Part shown: positions 57,377 through 64,000 of the stretch, in pieces | How the letters are laid out: every line of letters starts with the position of its first letter | Position numbering within the stretch: position 1 is the stretch's first letter | Source: Streptomyces sp. NBC_00443 | GTDB lineage: Bacteria; Actinomycetota; Actinomycetes; Streptomycetales; Streptomycetaceae | Direction: 5' to 3' | NCBI RefSeq assembly: GCF_036014175.1 | Contig: NZ_CP107917.1 | Coordinates: 2,046,001 to 2,110,000, forward strand | DNA length: 64,000 nt | The notes under the pieces: model-generated | Database searches by the model: none | What the model was told of the DNA's origin: nothing | What the model saw: the letters and a program-made list of their open reading frames with translations, nothing else | Position numbers and translations under genes: made by a program

Positions 57377-58447
57377 CTACGGTTTGATGTCGTAGAGGAC
57401 GTTGAAAGGGTCATCAGCCGTGGACCGGGCCACCTCGCTGAAGCCCGCCTCGGCGCACATCTCGCGTACGACCGCCTCGGACATACCGCACGTTCCCAGG
57501 GCTGCCCCGCCGCTCGCCAGGGACGTGGTCATGCAGTAGAAGACGCTGAACCCGTAGAACATCGCGGCAACAGGGCCCACGTTGTCCTCGGGGCGGTCCT
57601 CGCAGTTGATCTCCAGCATCAGGTAGTCGCCGTCGTCCTTGACCGCGGCCCTGATGGCGGCGAGCAGCCGCTTCGGCTGCGCCGCGTCGTGGACGACGTC
57701 GAAGGTGGTGACGAGGTCGTAGCGCCCGGGAAGCCCCTGGGCCACATCGCCGATCTCGAAGGTCACGCGGTCGGCAACACCGGCCTTCTCCGCGTTCGCC
57801 CGGGCACGTTCCACCTGGCCGGGGAAGCTGTCGAACCCCGTGAAACGGGAGCGGGGGAACCTCTCGGCGAGCACGATCTGGGCACGGCCCGCCCCGCAGC
57901 CGATGTCCGCCACGTCGATGCCGCGCTCCAGCTTTTCGACGACATGGGGGAAGGTGCTCAGCCAGTCGTCGACCATCGCACTCTCGAACCAGCTGCCCGT
58001 GAAACGGCTCATGCCGTCCCACAGGATGTCCGGGTAGTCGCTCTGCCGTACGCCTCCCCCTCTCCGGAACGCCTCGATCAGTCGTTCGTACGGCGCCATG
58101 GCAGCGGGCATCATCTGGTACACGCCGCCGAGGAACATGGGCCCGTTCTCGTCGGCCAGGGCGGGCGCGTGCTCGGCGGGAAGGGTGAAGCGCCCAGGCT
58201 CCGGCTCCTTCAGATAGCCCGCCGCGGTCATACCGCGCAGCCACTCACGTACGTAACGCTCATTCAGTTCCAGACGGTCCGCGAGCTCCTGACTGCCGAC
58301 GGGGCCGCCCACCGCGAGGTCCTTGAACAGGCCCAGACGATCGCCCGGATGGCACAGACCGGTGATCATCGTCCCGCTGATGTCCCCGAGCGCCTTCTCC
58401 ATGAAGGCTTCGACCATTGCCTCGTCCAATTCGTCCTGTGCCGCCAC
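57377..58447 (-). CDS. winged-helix SAM methyltransferase, Rv2258c-like
   Basis: Protein of 356 aa. The N-terminal winged-helix dimerisation region spans about 30-90 (SQELADRLELNERYVREWLR, GMTAAGYLKEPEPG). The class I methyltransferase domain spans about 165-330, with SAM motif VADIGCGAGRAQIVLAERFP, RVTFEIGDVAQGLPGRYDLV, and LVTTFDVVHDAAQPKRLLAA. This arrangement fits M. tuberculosis Rv2258c and related enzymes of unknown natural substrate. GTG at 58447 has AGGAGGGAC at 4-5 bases. It is convergent with the ArsM-like gene, ending 20 bp from its stop. No obvious partner genes. Confidence 0.85.
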   Translation of the reverse strand: MAAQDELDEAMVEAFMEKALGDISGTMITGLCHPGDRLGLFKDLAVGGPVGSQELADRLELNERYVREWLRGMTAAGYLKEPEPGRFTLPAEHAPALADENGPMFLGGVYQMMPAAMAPYERLIEAFRRGGGVRQSDYPDILWDGMSRFTGSWFESAMVDDWLSTFPHVVEKLERGIDVADIGCGAGRAQIVLAERFPRSRFTGFDSFPGQVERARANAEKAGVADRVTFEIGDVAQGLPGRYDLVTTFDVVHDAAQPKRLLAAIRAAVKDDGDYLMLEINCEDRPEDNVGPVAAMFYGFSVFYCMTTSLASGGAALGTCGMSEAVVREMCAEAGFSEVARSTADDPFNVLYDIKP

Positions 58448-58659
58448 AGTGTCCCTCCTGGCCGAGCACGATCGCGGAGTACGACCGGCCAGGAAAGCCA
58501 AGCACCGGGCTGCTCCCTCGCCTCGCCGCCACGACGCACGGCGTGGCCCAGGCCGGTTCGCCTCACCCGATCCGAGCATCTGACGCGCACCCGAGAGGCA
58601 ACCGCGGCGGCCCCAGGCGTCGGCAACAACATCGGCCCAGCCCACCTCGGGACAGCCGC

Positions 58660-58891
58660 TCACAGTTCGGCGGCCGGCCCGAAGGTGGCGAAGACCTCCT
58701 CGTTCCTGGAAACCACGTTGCGGCTGATGCCCGCTGCGGTCACGGTGAAGACCCGCAGGGTGTGCAGTCGATACGCCCCCCTCACCGCGCACGCTGGCGG
58801 GGACGGCGGGCTGCCCGTTGGCGGCTGTGGGGAGCATGCGCCAGTCGGTACCGCGCAGGGCGAAGACCCGGGCGGTGAAACCGGCGTACAC
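58660..58891 (-). pseudogene. C-terminal remnant of an ECF sigma factor with SnoaL-like domain
   Basis: Two minus-strand frames in series give YAGFTARVFALRGTDWRMLP and TAANGQPAVPASVRG, then RLHTLRVFTVTAAGISRNVV ending EEVFATFGPAAEL. This is the tail of the SnoaL-like C-terminal extension found in SigJ/ECF41-like sigma factors (pattern LHVLRVxxGRIAxxxxFxDPxVFATFGLP). The sigma domains themselves are absent upstream. A deletion has removed the N-terminal two thirds, and a frameshift splits the rest. Confidence 0.5.
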
Positions 58892-59056
58892 CTCCCGGCC
58901 GTTGCGACCGGTTGGTGCGCGCCAGCACCGACCTCAGGTTGCTGAACCCGGCCGACCCCGGCCGACCCCGGCTGGACCCACCACACCGGGGTTCGCCGCA
59001 CCCCCAGCCCTGTGGAAACAGCTCGCCGACGCCCTGCCGACCCTGCCCGGGCCGGC

Positions 59057-59195
59057 ATGAACAGGGCGATCACATCCGACGCGGCCACCGTGCACCTCGC
59101 ATCCCTGCTGCACGCCGCCGCCGAAGAGCGCACCAAGGACTACTGGGAGCGGTACATGAAGGGCACTGCCCGCTGTCGGGGCGTGCCCATGGCCG
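59057..59195 (+). pseudogene. N-terminal remnant of an AlkD-like DNA alkylation repair protein
   Basis: ATG at 59057 opens HLASLLHAAAEERTKDYWER followed by YMKGTARCRGVPMAGM. This resembles the first 45 residues of Streptomyces AlkD-like DNA-glycosylase proteins (pattern AYWERYLKGxxxFRGVPMAxIR). Similarity ends abruptly after GVPMAG and the HEAT-repeat body is missing. The call rests on a short match. Confidence 0.4.
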
Positions 59196-59234
59196 GGATG
59201 GGCATGCCGGTCTTCGACGCTTCCTCCTCGCCGA

Positions 59235-59567
59235 CCCACGTATCTCCGCGTCACCGAAATTCTCGGCCGCCGCCTCGCCGACCTCGAACAGCGCCTGTCC
59301 GACAGCGTGTTCAAGACCGTTGCCCAGCGTGTGGCCACCACACTGGCCACGCTCACCGCCGCCCAGCCGCCTTCCAACCCGCTACGGCCAGGGGGTCGGC
59401 ACCCGCAGATCGCCCTCACCCACGAACGGCTCGCCGCCCTCGTCGGCACCTCCCGCGAGACCTGCACCAAGGTCCTGCGCGACTACGCCGACCACGGCCT
59501 GATCCGCCTCGCCCGCGGACGCATCACTGTCCTCGACCCGGCCCGCCTCAAGGACGAAGCCGGATGA
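59235..59567 (+). pseudogene. C-terminal remnant of a Crp/Fnr-family regulator
   Basis: The frame reads YLRVTEILGRRLADLEQRLS and VFKTVAQRVATTLATL, then a complete Crp-type helix-turn-helix (IALTHERLAALVGTSRETCT and KVLRDYADHGLIRLARGRI). The long helix and DNA-binding domain are intact, but the cyclic-nucleotide-like N-terminal domain is absent, replaced by the AlkD-like fragment. A GTG at 59307 could start an 86-aa DNA-binding peptide. More likely it is a relic. Confidence 0.6.
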
Positions 59568-59589
59568 CCCCGATCGCCGACAAGGGCGG

Positions 59590-60180
59590 CTACGCAGTGC
59601 TCAGCGAGCCCAGGGCCGCGGTCACGGTCTTCGTCAGCTCCCGGGCGTCGGCTCCGGCACGCGAGCGCAGGTTCACGCCGTAGGCGAGCAGCGCCAGCAG
59701 GTCGGCCGCGGCGCCCAGGTCGGTGCCGGGGGCGAGTTGCTGCTCGGCCCGTGCGGTGACAAGTGCCTCGTACAGCGCCTCCCGCAGCATGCGGTGGTGC
59801 TGGTCGAGGGCGGTCCGGACTTCGGCGTCGCCGTTCTCCGCACCGGCGTGGGCATTGGAGACCATGCAGCCCCAGCGGGCGTACGGGCCGGAGCAGCGCG
59901 CCTCGATCAGCGCGGCGAAGAAGTCGGCGACAGCGGGCAGTCCGCGCCCGTCCCCGGCCAGGCGCCGGAACGCCGGCTCCGAGCAGTCCTCCAGGTACCG
60001 GCGCAACGCGGCGCGGTACAGCTCCTGCTTGCCGCCGAAGGTGGCATACAGGCTGGAGCGGTTGAGGCCGGTCGCCGTCACGACGTCCTGGATCCCGGTC
60101 GAGGCCACGCCCTGCCGCCAGAACAGCCGCATCACCTTCTCCAGAACCGTGTCCGGATCGAAGTGCTTGATGTCCGGCAT
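59590..60180 (-). CDS. TetR-family transcriptional regulator
   Basis: Repressor of 196 aa. The N-terminal TetR helix-turn-helix is VLEKVMRLFWRQGVASTGIQ, DVVTATGLNRSSLYATFGGK (about residues 10-55). The ligand domain ends SRAGADARELTKTVTAALGS and has the YcdC/AcrR-like pattern. ATG at 60180 is chosen (MPDIKHFDPDTVLEKV); an in-frame GTG at 60225 would run through the operator-like dyad. Divergent from the peroxiredoxin gene with 123 bp between, so control of that gene is likely. Confidence 0.88.
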   Translation of the reverse strand: MPDIKHFDPDTVLEKVMRLFWRQGVASTGIQDVVTATGLNRSSLYATFGGKQELYRAALRRYLEDCSEPAFRRLAGDGRGLPAVADFFAALIEARCSGPYARWGCMVSNAHAGAENGDAEVRTALDQHHRMLREALYEALVTARAEQQLAPGTDLGAAADLLALLAYGVNLRSRAGADARELTKTVTAALGSLSTA

Positions 60181-60211
60181 GCCACACCCCGCCATCCTGA
60201 AATAAGGGTTC

Positions 60212-60238
60212 CAAGATACCGCCACTCCCGCTATCTTG
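60212..60238. promoter_or_regulatory. candidate TetR operator between the regulator and peroxiredoxin genes
   Basis: CAAGATA-N13-TATCTTG, perfect 7-bp arms, AT-rich against the background. TTCC(A/G)AGAT also recurs at 60209 and 60250. Central to the divergent region, so both genes could be repressed from it. Confidence 0.5.
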
Positions 60239-60303
60239 AAACGGTCGTTCCGAGATGACCGGCACTACCGAGACGCCCCGGCGCCCCCAGGAGGAACCCG
60301 CCC

Positions 60304-60951
60304 ATGACCCTCAACGCCGAGCTGCGCGCCTTCTACGAAGCCCGCCAGCAGCAGATCCCCGCCGAGATACGCGACATCATGCAGCGGGCCGGCCAGGAAC
60401 TCGCCGATTCGGGCCGCGCCGAGCACGCCCTGACCGTCGGCGACCGGGCCCCCCGGTTCACGCTGCCCACCGCGACCGGACGGCACCTGGCCCTGGATGA
60501 CCTGCTGGCCGAGGGCCCCGTCGTACTGACCTTCTACCGCGGCGCCTGGTGCCCGTACTGCAACATCGCCCTGCGCGCCCTCCAGCAGCACCACGACGCC
60601 ATCACCGCACGCGGCGCCCACCTGGTGGCCGTCTCCCCGCAGATCGCCGACGAGTCCCTCACCCTGACCGAGAAGCACGGCCTCGCCTTCGACGTCCTCA
60701 GCGACCTCGGCTCCGACACCGCCCAGCAGTACGGCCTCGCCTTCGACCTCCCCGACGACCTCGCCGCCGTCTACGACAAGCTCGGCTTCGACCTCCAGCG
60801 CGTCAACGGCGGTCACCCACGCACCCTGCCGCTCCCCGCCACCTACGTCATCGACCGCGACGGCACCATCCGCTGGGCCTTCGTCAACACCGACTACACC
60901 GCCCGCGCCGAGCCAGTCGACATCATCACCGCCCTCGACACCCTGGACTGA
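60304..60951 (+). CDS. peroxiredoxin-like (AhpC/TSA) protein
   Basis: Redoxin of 215 aa. After a helical N-terminus (about 40 residues) the thioredoxin-fold core starts DRAPRFTLPTATGRHLALDD. The peroxidatic region is TFYRGAWCPYCNIALRALQQ, with Cys-Pro-Tyr-Cys instead of the classical single Cys of 2-Cys peroxiredoxins. ATYVIDRDGTIRWAFVNTDY closes the fold. The CPYC form is the peroxiredoxin-like group that reduces peroxides or thiols. ATG at 60304 has AGGAGGA at 7 bases. Expected to be derepressed through the divergent TetR regulator; the natural inducer is unknown. Confidence 0.88.
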   Translation: MTLNAELRAFYEARQQQIPAEIRDIMQRAGQELADSGRAEHALTVGDRAPRFTLPTATGRHLALDDLLAEGPVVLTFYRGAWCPYCNIALRALQQHHDAITARGAHLVAVSPQIADESLTLTEKHGLAFDVLSDLGSDTAQQYGLAFDLPDDLAAVYDKLGFDLQRVNGGHPRTLPLPATYVIDRDGTIRWAFVNTDYTARAEPVDIITALDTLD

Positions 60952-61157
60952 GCACGGTTCGCCGGACCGCCGGACACGGACGACGACCTGCCGCTTCATG
61001 CCTCGGCGCGGCAGAACCGGCGTCGTGCACGGCAGGCTGCGACGGCGTGCGAAGGACACCGCAGGCTGACGTCACCGAACCGTAAGCCCTCCGCCCCGCG
61101 CGCACCGGCCCCGTCGGCCATACAGTCACAGCCGATCCCGACCCGCAGGAGTCCGCC

Positions 61158-61745
61158 ATGCGCGCCCGCACTCTGCTCCCGGCCGTCCTGGCCGCCGCCT
61201 TGCTCACCGTCACCGGGTGCGGCTCCGAGGGTGGTACCGACTCCGGCGGCGATGCCCAGGCCGCACCGCCGAAGACGGCGTCTTCTGCCCCCGAGTCGAC
61301 TGCCTCGGGCGAGGGTGAGGGCGACAGCGGGACGCAGGTCCCCGAGGCCCTGAACTTCTCCGGCACTACGGTGGACGGCAAGCCGTTCGACGCGAAGTCC
61401 CTCGCGGGTAAGCCCACGGTGCTGTGGTTCTGGGCCCCGTGGTGCCCCAAGTGCCGCGCCCAGGCCGCCGAGACGGCCAAGGTCGCCGCCGACTACGCGG
61501 GCAAGGCTCACGTCCTCGGCGTCGCCGGCCTCGACAAGAACGCGGCCATGATGGACTTCGTAGCCGAGACCGGCACCGACTCCTTCCCGCACCTCTCGGA
61601 CGAGGCGGGCGAGGTGTGGAAGCGGTTCGAGGTCACCGAGCAGAGCCGCTACGTCATCCTCGACAAGGACGGCAAGACCGTCTACGAGGGCGTGCTGCCC
61701 GCTGGCGAGGGGCTGGCCGAGAAGGTCGCCGGGCTCACCGGCTGA
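61158..61745 (+). CDS. TlpA-like thioredoxin lipoprotein
   Basis: Exported thiol-disulphide protein of 195 aa. Lipobox LLTVTGCGSEGG (Cys about residue 21), then a Ser/Gly/Glu-rich linker to residue 60. The thioredoxin domain has active site WFWAPWCPKCRAQ, and RYVILDKDGKTVYEGVLP carries the strand usually preceding the cis-Pro region. It should face the outside of the membrane and take electrons from the CcdA-like protein encoded 7 bp downstream. GGAG lies just before the ATG. Together they form a reducing pathway for extracytoplasmic thiols, as in cytochrome c maturation or sulphur-metabolism modules; no cytochrome genes are adjacent. Confidence 0.9.
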   Translation: MRARTLLPAVLAAALLTVTGCGSEGGTDSGGDAQAAPPKTASSAPESTASGEGEGDSGTQVPEALNFSGTTVDGKPFDAKSLAGKPTVLWFWAPWCPKCRAQAAETAKVAADYAGKAHVLGVAGLDKNAAMMDFVAETGTDSFPHLSDEAGEVWKRFEVTEQSRYVILDKDGKTVYEGVLPAGEGLAEKVAGLTG

Positions 61746-61752
61746 ACCCGCC

Positions 61753-62655
61753 ATGACCGACCTGCCGCTCGCCCTCGCGCTCAGCGCCGGGATGCTCGCA
61801 GCCGTCAACCCGTGCGGCTTCGCCCTGCTCCCCGCCTACCTGTCGCTGCTCGTCCTCGGCGACGACTCCCCCAGGCGTACGGTCGCGGTCGGCCGGGCGC
61901 TGACCGCCACCGCGGCTATGACGATCGGGTTCGCCGCGCTCTTCGGCGTGTTCGGCCTGGCCGTCCAGCCCGTCGCGGGGCAGGTGCAGGAGCATCTGCC
62001 CTGGTTCACCATCACCTTCGGGCTCCTCATGGCGATGGCCGGCACCTGGCTGCTCGCGGGTCGTCAACTGCCCACTCTGGCCCCGAAACTGCGCCGCGCG
62101 CCGACCGTGACCCGCTCGCTGCCCTCGATGGCGCTCTTCGGCATGGCGTACGCGACCGCCTCCCTCGGCTGCACCATCGCCCCGTTCCTCGCCATCGTCG
62201 TCTCCGCCTTCCGCAGCGGCTCGACCGGCGAGGGCATCGCCCTGTTCGCCGCGTACGCGGGCGGGATGGGCCTGATCGTCGGCGTCGCCTCGCTGACCGT
62301 CGCCCTCACCCGCGCCACCGCCGTCACCCGCTTGCGCCGCCTCGGCGCGATCGCACCCCGGCTCGGCGGCGGACTGCTCCTGTGCGTGGGCGCGTACGTC
62401 GCGTACTACGGCTGGTATGAGATCCGCGTCCAGCGCGACCCCACCACGCAGGACGCCGTCGTCGACGCGGCAGGGGCCGTCCAGCGCGGCATCGCCGAGA
62501 CGCTGGACAGCGTCGGCCCCTCGGTGATCGCTCTCGTCTTCGCGACCCTGTTCGTCACGACCCTGGCGCTCATCCGTTTCCGGCGGGCCCGAGGGGCCCG
62601 CCGGTCACCTGGTACGGACACCGGCGCCGAGTCGACGGCCGGCCACACCCCCTGA
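61753..62655 (+). CDS. CcdA-family transmembrane electron carrier
   Basis: DsbD/CcdA-type integral membrane protein of 300 aa with six to seven helices. The two conserved cysteines are in LAAVNPCGFALLPAYLSLLV (first helix) and ATASLGCTIAPFLAIVVSAF (fourth). These relay electrons from cytosolic thioredoxin to extracytoplasmic TlpA-like partners. An additional C-terminal helix (VIALVFATLFVTTLALIRFR) exceeds the minimal CcdA. ATG at 61753 is 7 bp after the tlpA-like stop, so the pair is coupled. Confidence 0.9.
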   Translation: MTDLPLALALSAGMLAAVNPCGFALLPAYLSLLVLGDDSPRRTVAVGRALTATAAMTIGFAALFGVFGLAVQPVAGQVQEHLPWFTITFGLLMAMAGTWLLAGRQLPTLAPKLRRAPTVTRSLPSMALFGMAYATASLGCTIAPFLAIVVSAFRSGSTGEGIALFAAYAGGMGLIVGVASLTVALTRATAVTRLRRLGAIAPRLGGGLLLCVGAYVAYYGWYEIRVQRDPTTQDAVVDAAGAVQRGIAETLDSVGPSVIALVFATLFVTTLALIRFRRARGARRSPGTDTGAESTAGHTP

Positions 62656-62674
62656 ACGCGGGGCGACCGAGAGG

Positions 62675-63280
62675 TCAGACGGTCATGGTGGGCGCGTCGA
62701 AGTGCACATAGTGGGCCAGATCCCGCGGCGACTGAATGTACCGCCGGGTGGCGAAGTGCCGCTCGTCCGGCTCGGGTTCGGAGCCGTTCTGTACCTCCAG
62801 CCAGTCGCCCCAGGTGGTCAGGTGGTCGCGCGGGCGGACCAAGGTGTCCTGCCGCTGCGGGATCAGCAGCGTGCCGTACGGGATGTCCTTGAGCAGGAAC
62901 TGCGAGAGATACGGCCCGACCAGGTCGCCGCGGGTGTCGCCGCGGAAGATGGTCTGCGGGGTCACCTGGCCGTACTACTTCGGCGCCCGGAAGTCCTCAA
63001 GGCCGCTCAGTTCGGTGGCCGCCTCGGCGACCAGGTCGCTGTCGCCGAACCGGGTGAACAGCACGTCGCGGCACAGCGCCATCCAGTACAGCTCGACCGT
63101 CTCGGCGGAGTTCTGCGCGCTATCGATACGCGGCGCAGGCGGTACGGACAGCGCCTGAGCGTCCGGGCCCTGCGGGTCGAAGGCCAGTCCGGCCTGCGGA
63201 TTGACCAGTTTGCGGGTGTCCCCGAGCGGGCGGTTCCTGGGGCAGTCGCCACGCCGGCCGGGGGCGACACATCCATACAT
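62675..63280 (-). pseudogene. truncated vanadium-haloperoxidase-like gene with in-frame stop
   Basis: One minus-strand frame carries NPQAGLAFDPQGPDAQALSV, VELYWMALCRDVLFTRFGDS, a TAG at 62975-62977, then YGQVTPQTIFRGDTRGDLVG and PYLSQFLLKDIPYGT. These are the N-terminal landmarks of bacterial vanadium-dependent haloperoxidase-like proteins (about 600 aa). The TAG replaces the second Tyr codon of KYYGQVTPQT and does not change frame. The sequence ends after HFDAP, so the C-terminal phosphatase-type active site (vanadate ligands) is missing. Both defects make it nonfunctional. Confidence 0.65.
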
Positions 63281-63321
63281 TCAAGCATGGGCATGACAGG
63301 GGAACGTGGCCGACGGTGCGC

Positions 63322-64000
63322 TCAGCGTCCCGTCCGGCCGCCGTGTCTGAGGAAGTTCCGCTCGGCGTCGGTCGGTGCAAGGGCGGCTGCTCGCTCGTAG
63401 GCGGCCGTGGCCTCTTCGTCACGGCCCAGCCGGCTCAGTAGATCTGCTCGGGTGGCGTGGAAGGGGTAGTAGGTGTCCAGGTCCAGCTCGTCCACCAGGG
63501 CGAGGGCGGTCGCGGGGCCCTGTACCTCAGCGATGGCGATGGCGCGGTTGAGGGCCACGACGGGTGTGGGGGTGAAGGCGAGCAGCTGATCGTAAAGGGC
63601 GGCTATCTGCGGCCAGTCGGTCTGCGCCGCTGTCGGGGCGGCCGTGTGTACGGCGTTGATAGCGGCCTGGAGCTGATACACGCCGGGTTGGTTGCGGCGC
63701 AGGCAGCCGCGGACGATGGCCTGGCCCTCCTCGATCAGGGACGGGTCCCATCGGCTGCGGTCCTGGTCGCCGAGCAGGACGAGGGAGCCGTCGGGACCGG
63801 TGCGGGACGGGCGTCGGGACTCGGTCAGCAGCAACAGGGCCAGCAGACCGGCCACTTCCGGTTCGTCCGGCATGAGGTCCGCCAGGAGCCGGGCCAGCCG
63901 GATCGCCTCCGCGCACAGGCCCCGACCGGCCGGGCCGGCCGGTTCGGCAAGCCCCGCGTTGTAGACGAGGTAGACGACGGCCAGCACCGGGCGCAGTCGG
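63322..64000 (-). CDS. ECF42-type RNA polymerase sigma factor, C-terminal part (runs off the window)
   Basis: The visible 226 codons are the C-terminal DUF6596/TPR-like extension of SigK-like ECF42 sigma factors: VVYLVYNAGLAEPAG, LADLMPDEPEVAGLLALLLL, DQDRSRWDPSLIEEGQAIVR, YQLQAAINAVHTAAP. The C-terminal helical repeats are TPTPVVALNRAIAIAEVQGP and RLGRDEEATAAYERAAALAP. The sigma-2 and sigma-4 domains would lie beyond base 64000, and the frame is open to the edge. ECF42 factors usually neighbour DGPF/YCII-domain genes, which here would lie outside the window. Confidence 0.85.
   Translation of the reverse strand, partial: RLRPVLAVVYLVYNAGLAEPAGPAGRGLCAEAIRLARLLADLMPDEPEVAGLLALLLLTESRRPSRTGPDGSLVLLGDQDRSRWDPSLIEEGQAIVRGCLRRNQPGVYQLQAAINAVHTAAPTAAQTDWPQIAALYDQLLAFTPTPVVALNRAIAIAEVQGPATALALVDELDLDTYYPFHATRADLLSRLGRDEEATAAYERAAALAPTDAERNFLRHGGRTGR

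Overview
The window is a stretch of actinobacterial chromosome, almost certainly Streptomyces. G+C is very high with a strong third-position bias. GTG and TTG starts are common, stop/start overlaps of the GTGA/ATGA type recur, and TTA codons are nearly absent (one was seen). The family content is typical of the genus: Rok7B7, NgcEFG, a DasR-type site, a CebR box, a SpoIIE-type phosphatase and a CcdA/TlpA pair. From memory, the order dxs / xylFGH / rok7B7 / ngcEFG and the aconitase / MurA-like pair resemble the SCO5998-SCO6014 part of S. coelicolor. No alignment was run.

Layout. 0.2-8.6 kb: orphan LuxR regulator, ribonuclease D, the fadA-fadB beta-oxidation pair, a beta-propeller-like protein, a 3-hydroxyisobutyrate-dehydrogenase-like enzyme and a NYN/PIN-like protein. 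8.6-20.8 kb (minus strand): amino-acid permease, dxs, the xylFGH sugar ABC importer, the ROK regulator, and an NgcEFG-type importer preceded by a DasR-responsive element. 21.1-39.2 kb is a polysaccharide-utilisation region. It holds a GH92 mannosidase plus GH67 alpha-glucuronidase, a five-gene ABC transporter / YesL / GH42 operon, a CE7 acetyl esterase, a second GH92 and a cellulose-type AA10 LPMO with CBM2. Three different operator types sit at its promoters: a LacI-like palindrome shared by both GH92 genes, a xylanase-type CGAAAGTTTCG box, and a CebR box.

39.3-51 kb: Uma2 remnant, SpoIIE/PP2C multi-sensor phosphatase, a broken two-component system, aconitase and argG divergent from a shared control region, DUF4236, and an XRE-MurA fusion. 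51-57.4 kb: methyltransferase, AraC regulator, and a compact cluster rich in vicinal cysteines. The cluster comprises an SRPBCC protein, a MauE-like protein, a membrane protein with a triplicated helix, a Tes/MJ0619-like radical SAM enzyme and an ArsM-like methyltransferase. It is the best candidate for an undescribed system. 57.4-64 kb: an Rv2258c-like methyltransferase, a graveyard of gene fragments, TetR/peroxiredoxin, TlpA-CcdA, a broken haloperoxidase and an ECF42-type sigma factor cut by the window edge.

At least seven genes are split by single-base deletions, and most of these lie in short G or C runs. The reading frame and family motifs resume immediately each time. This pattern looks more like residual sequencing error than gene decay. 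Those genes are marked as broken here with their probable intact extent.
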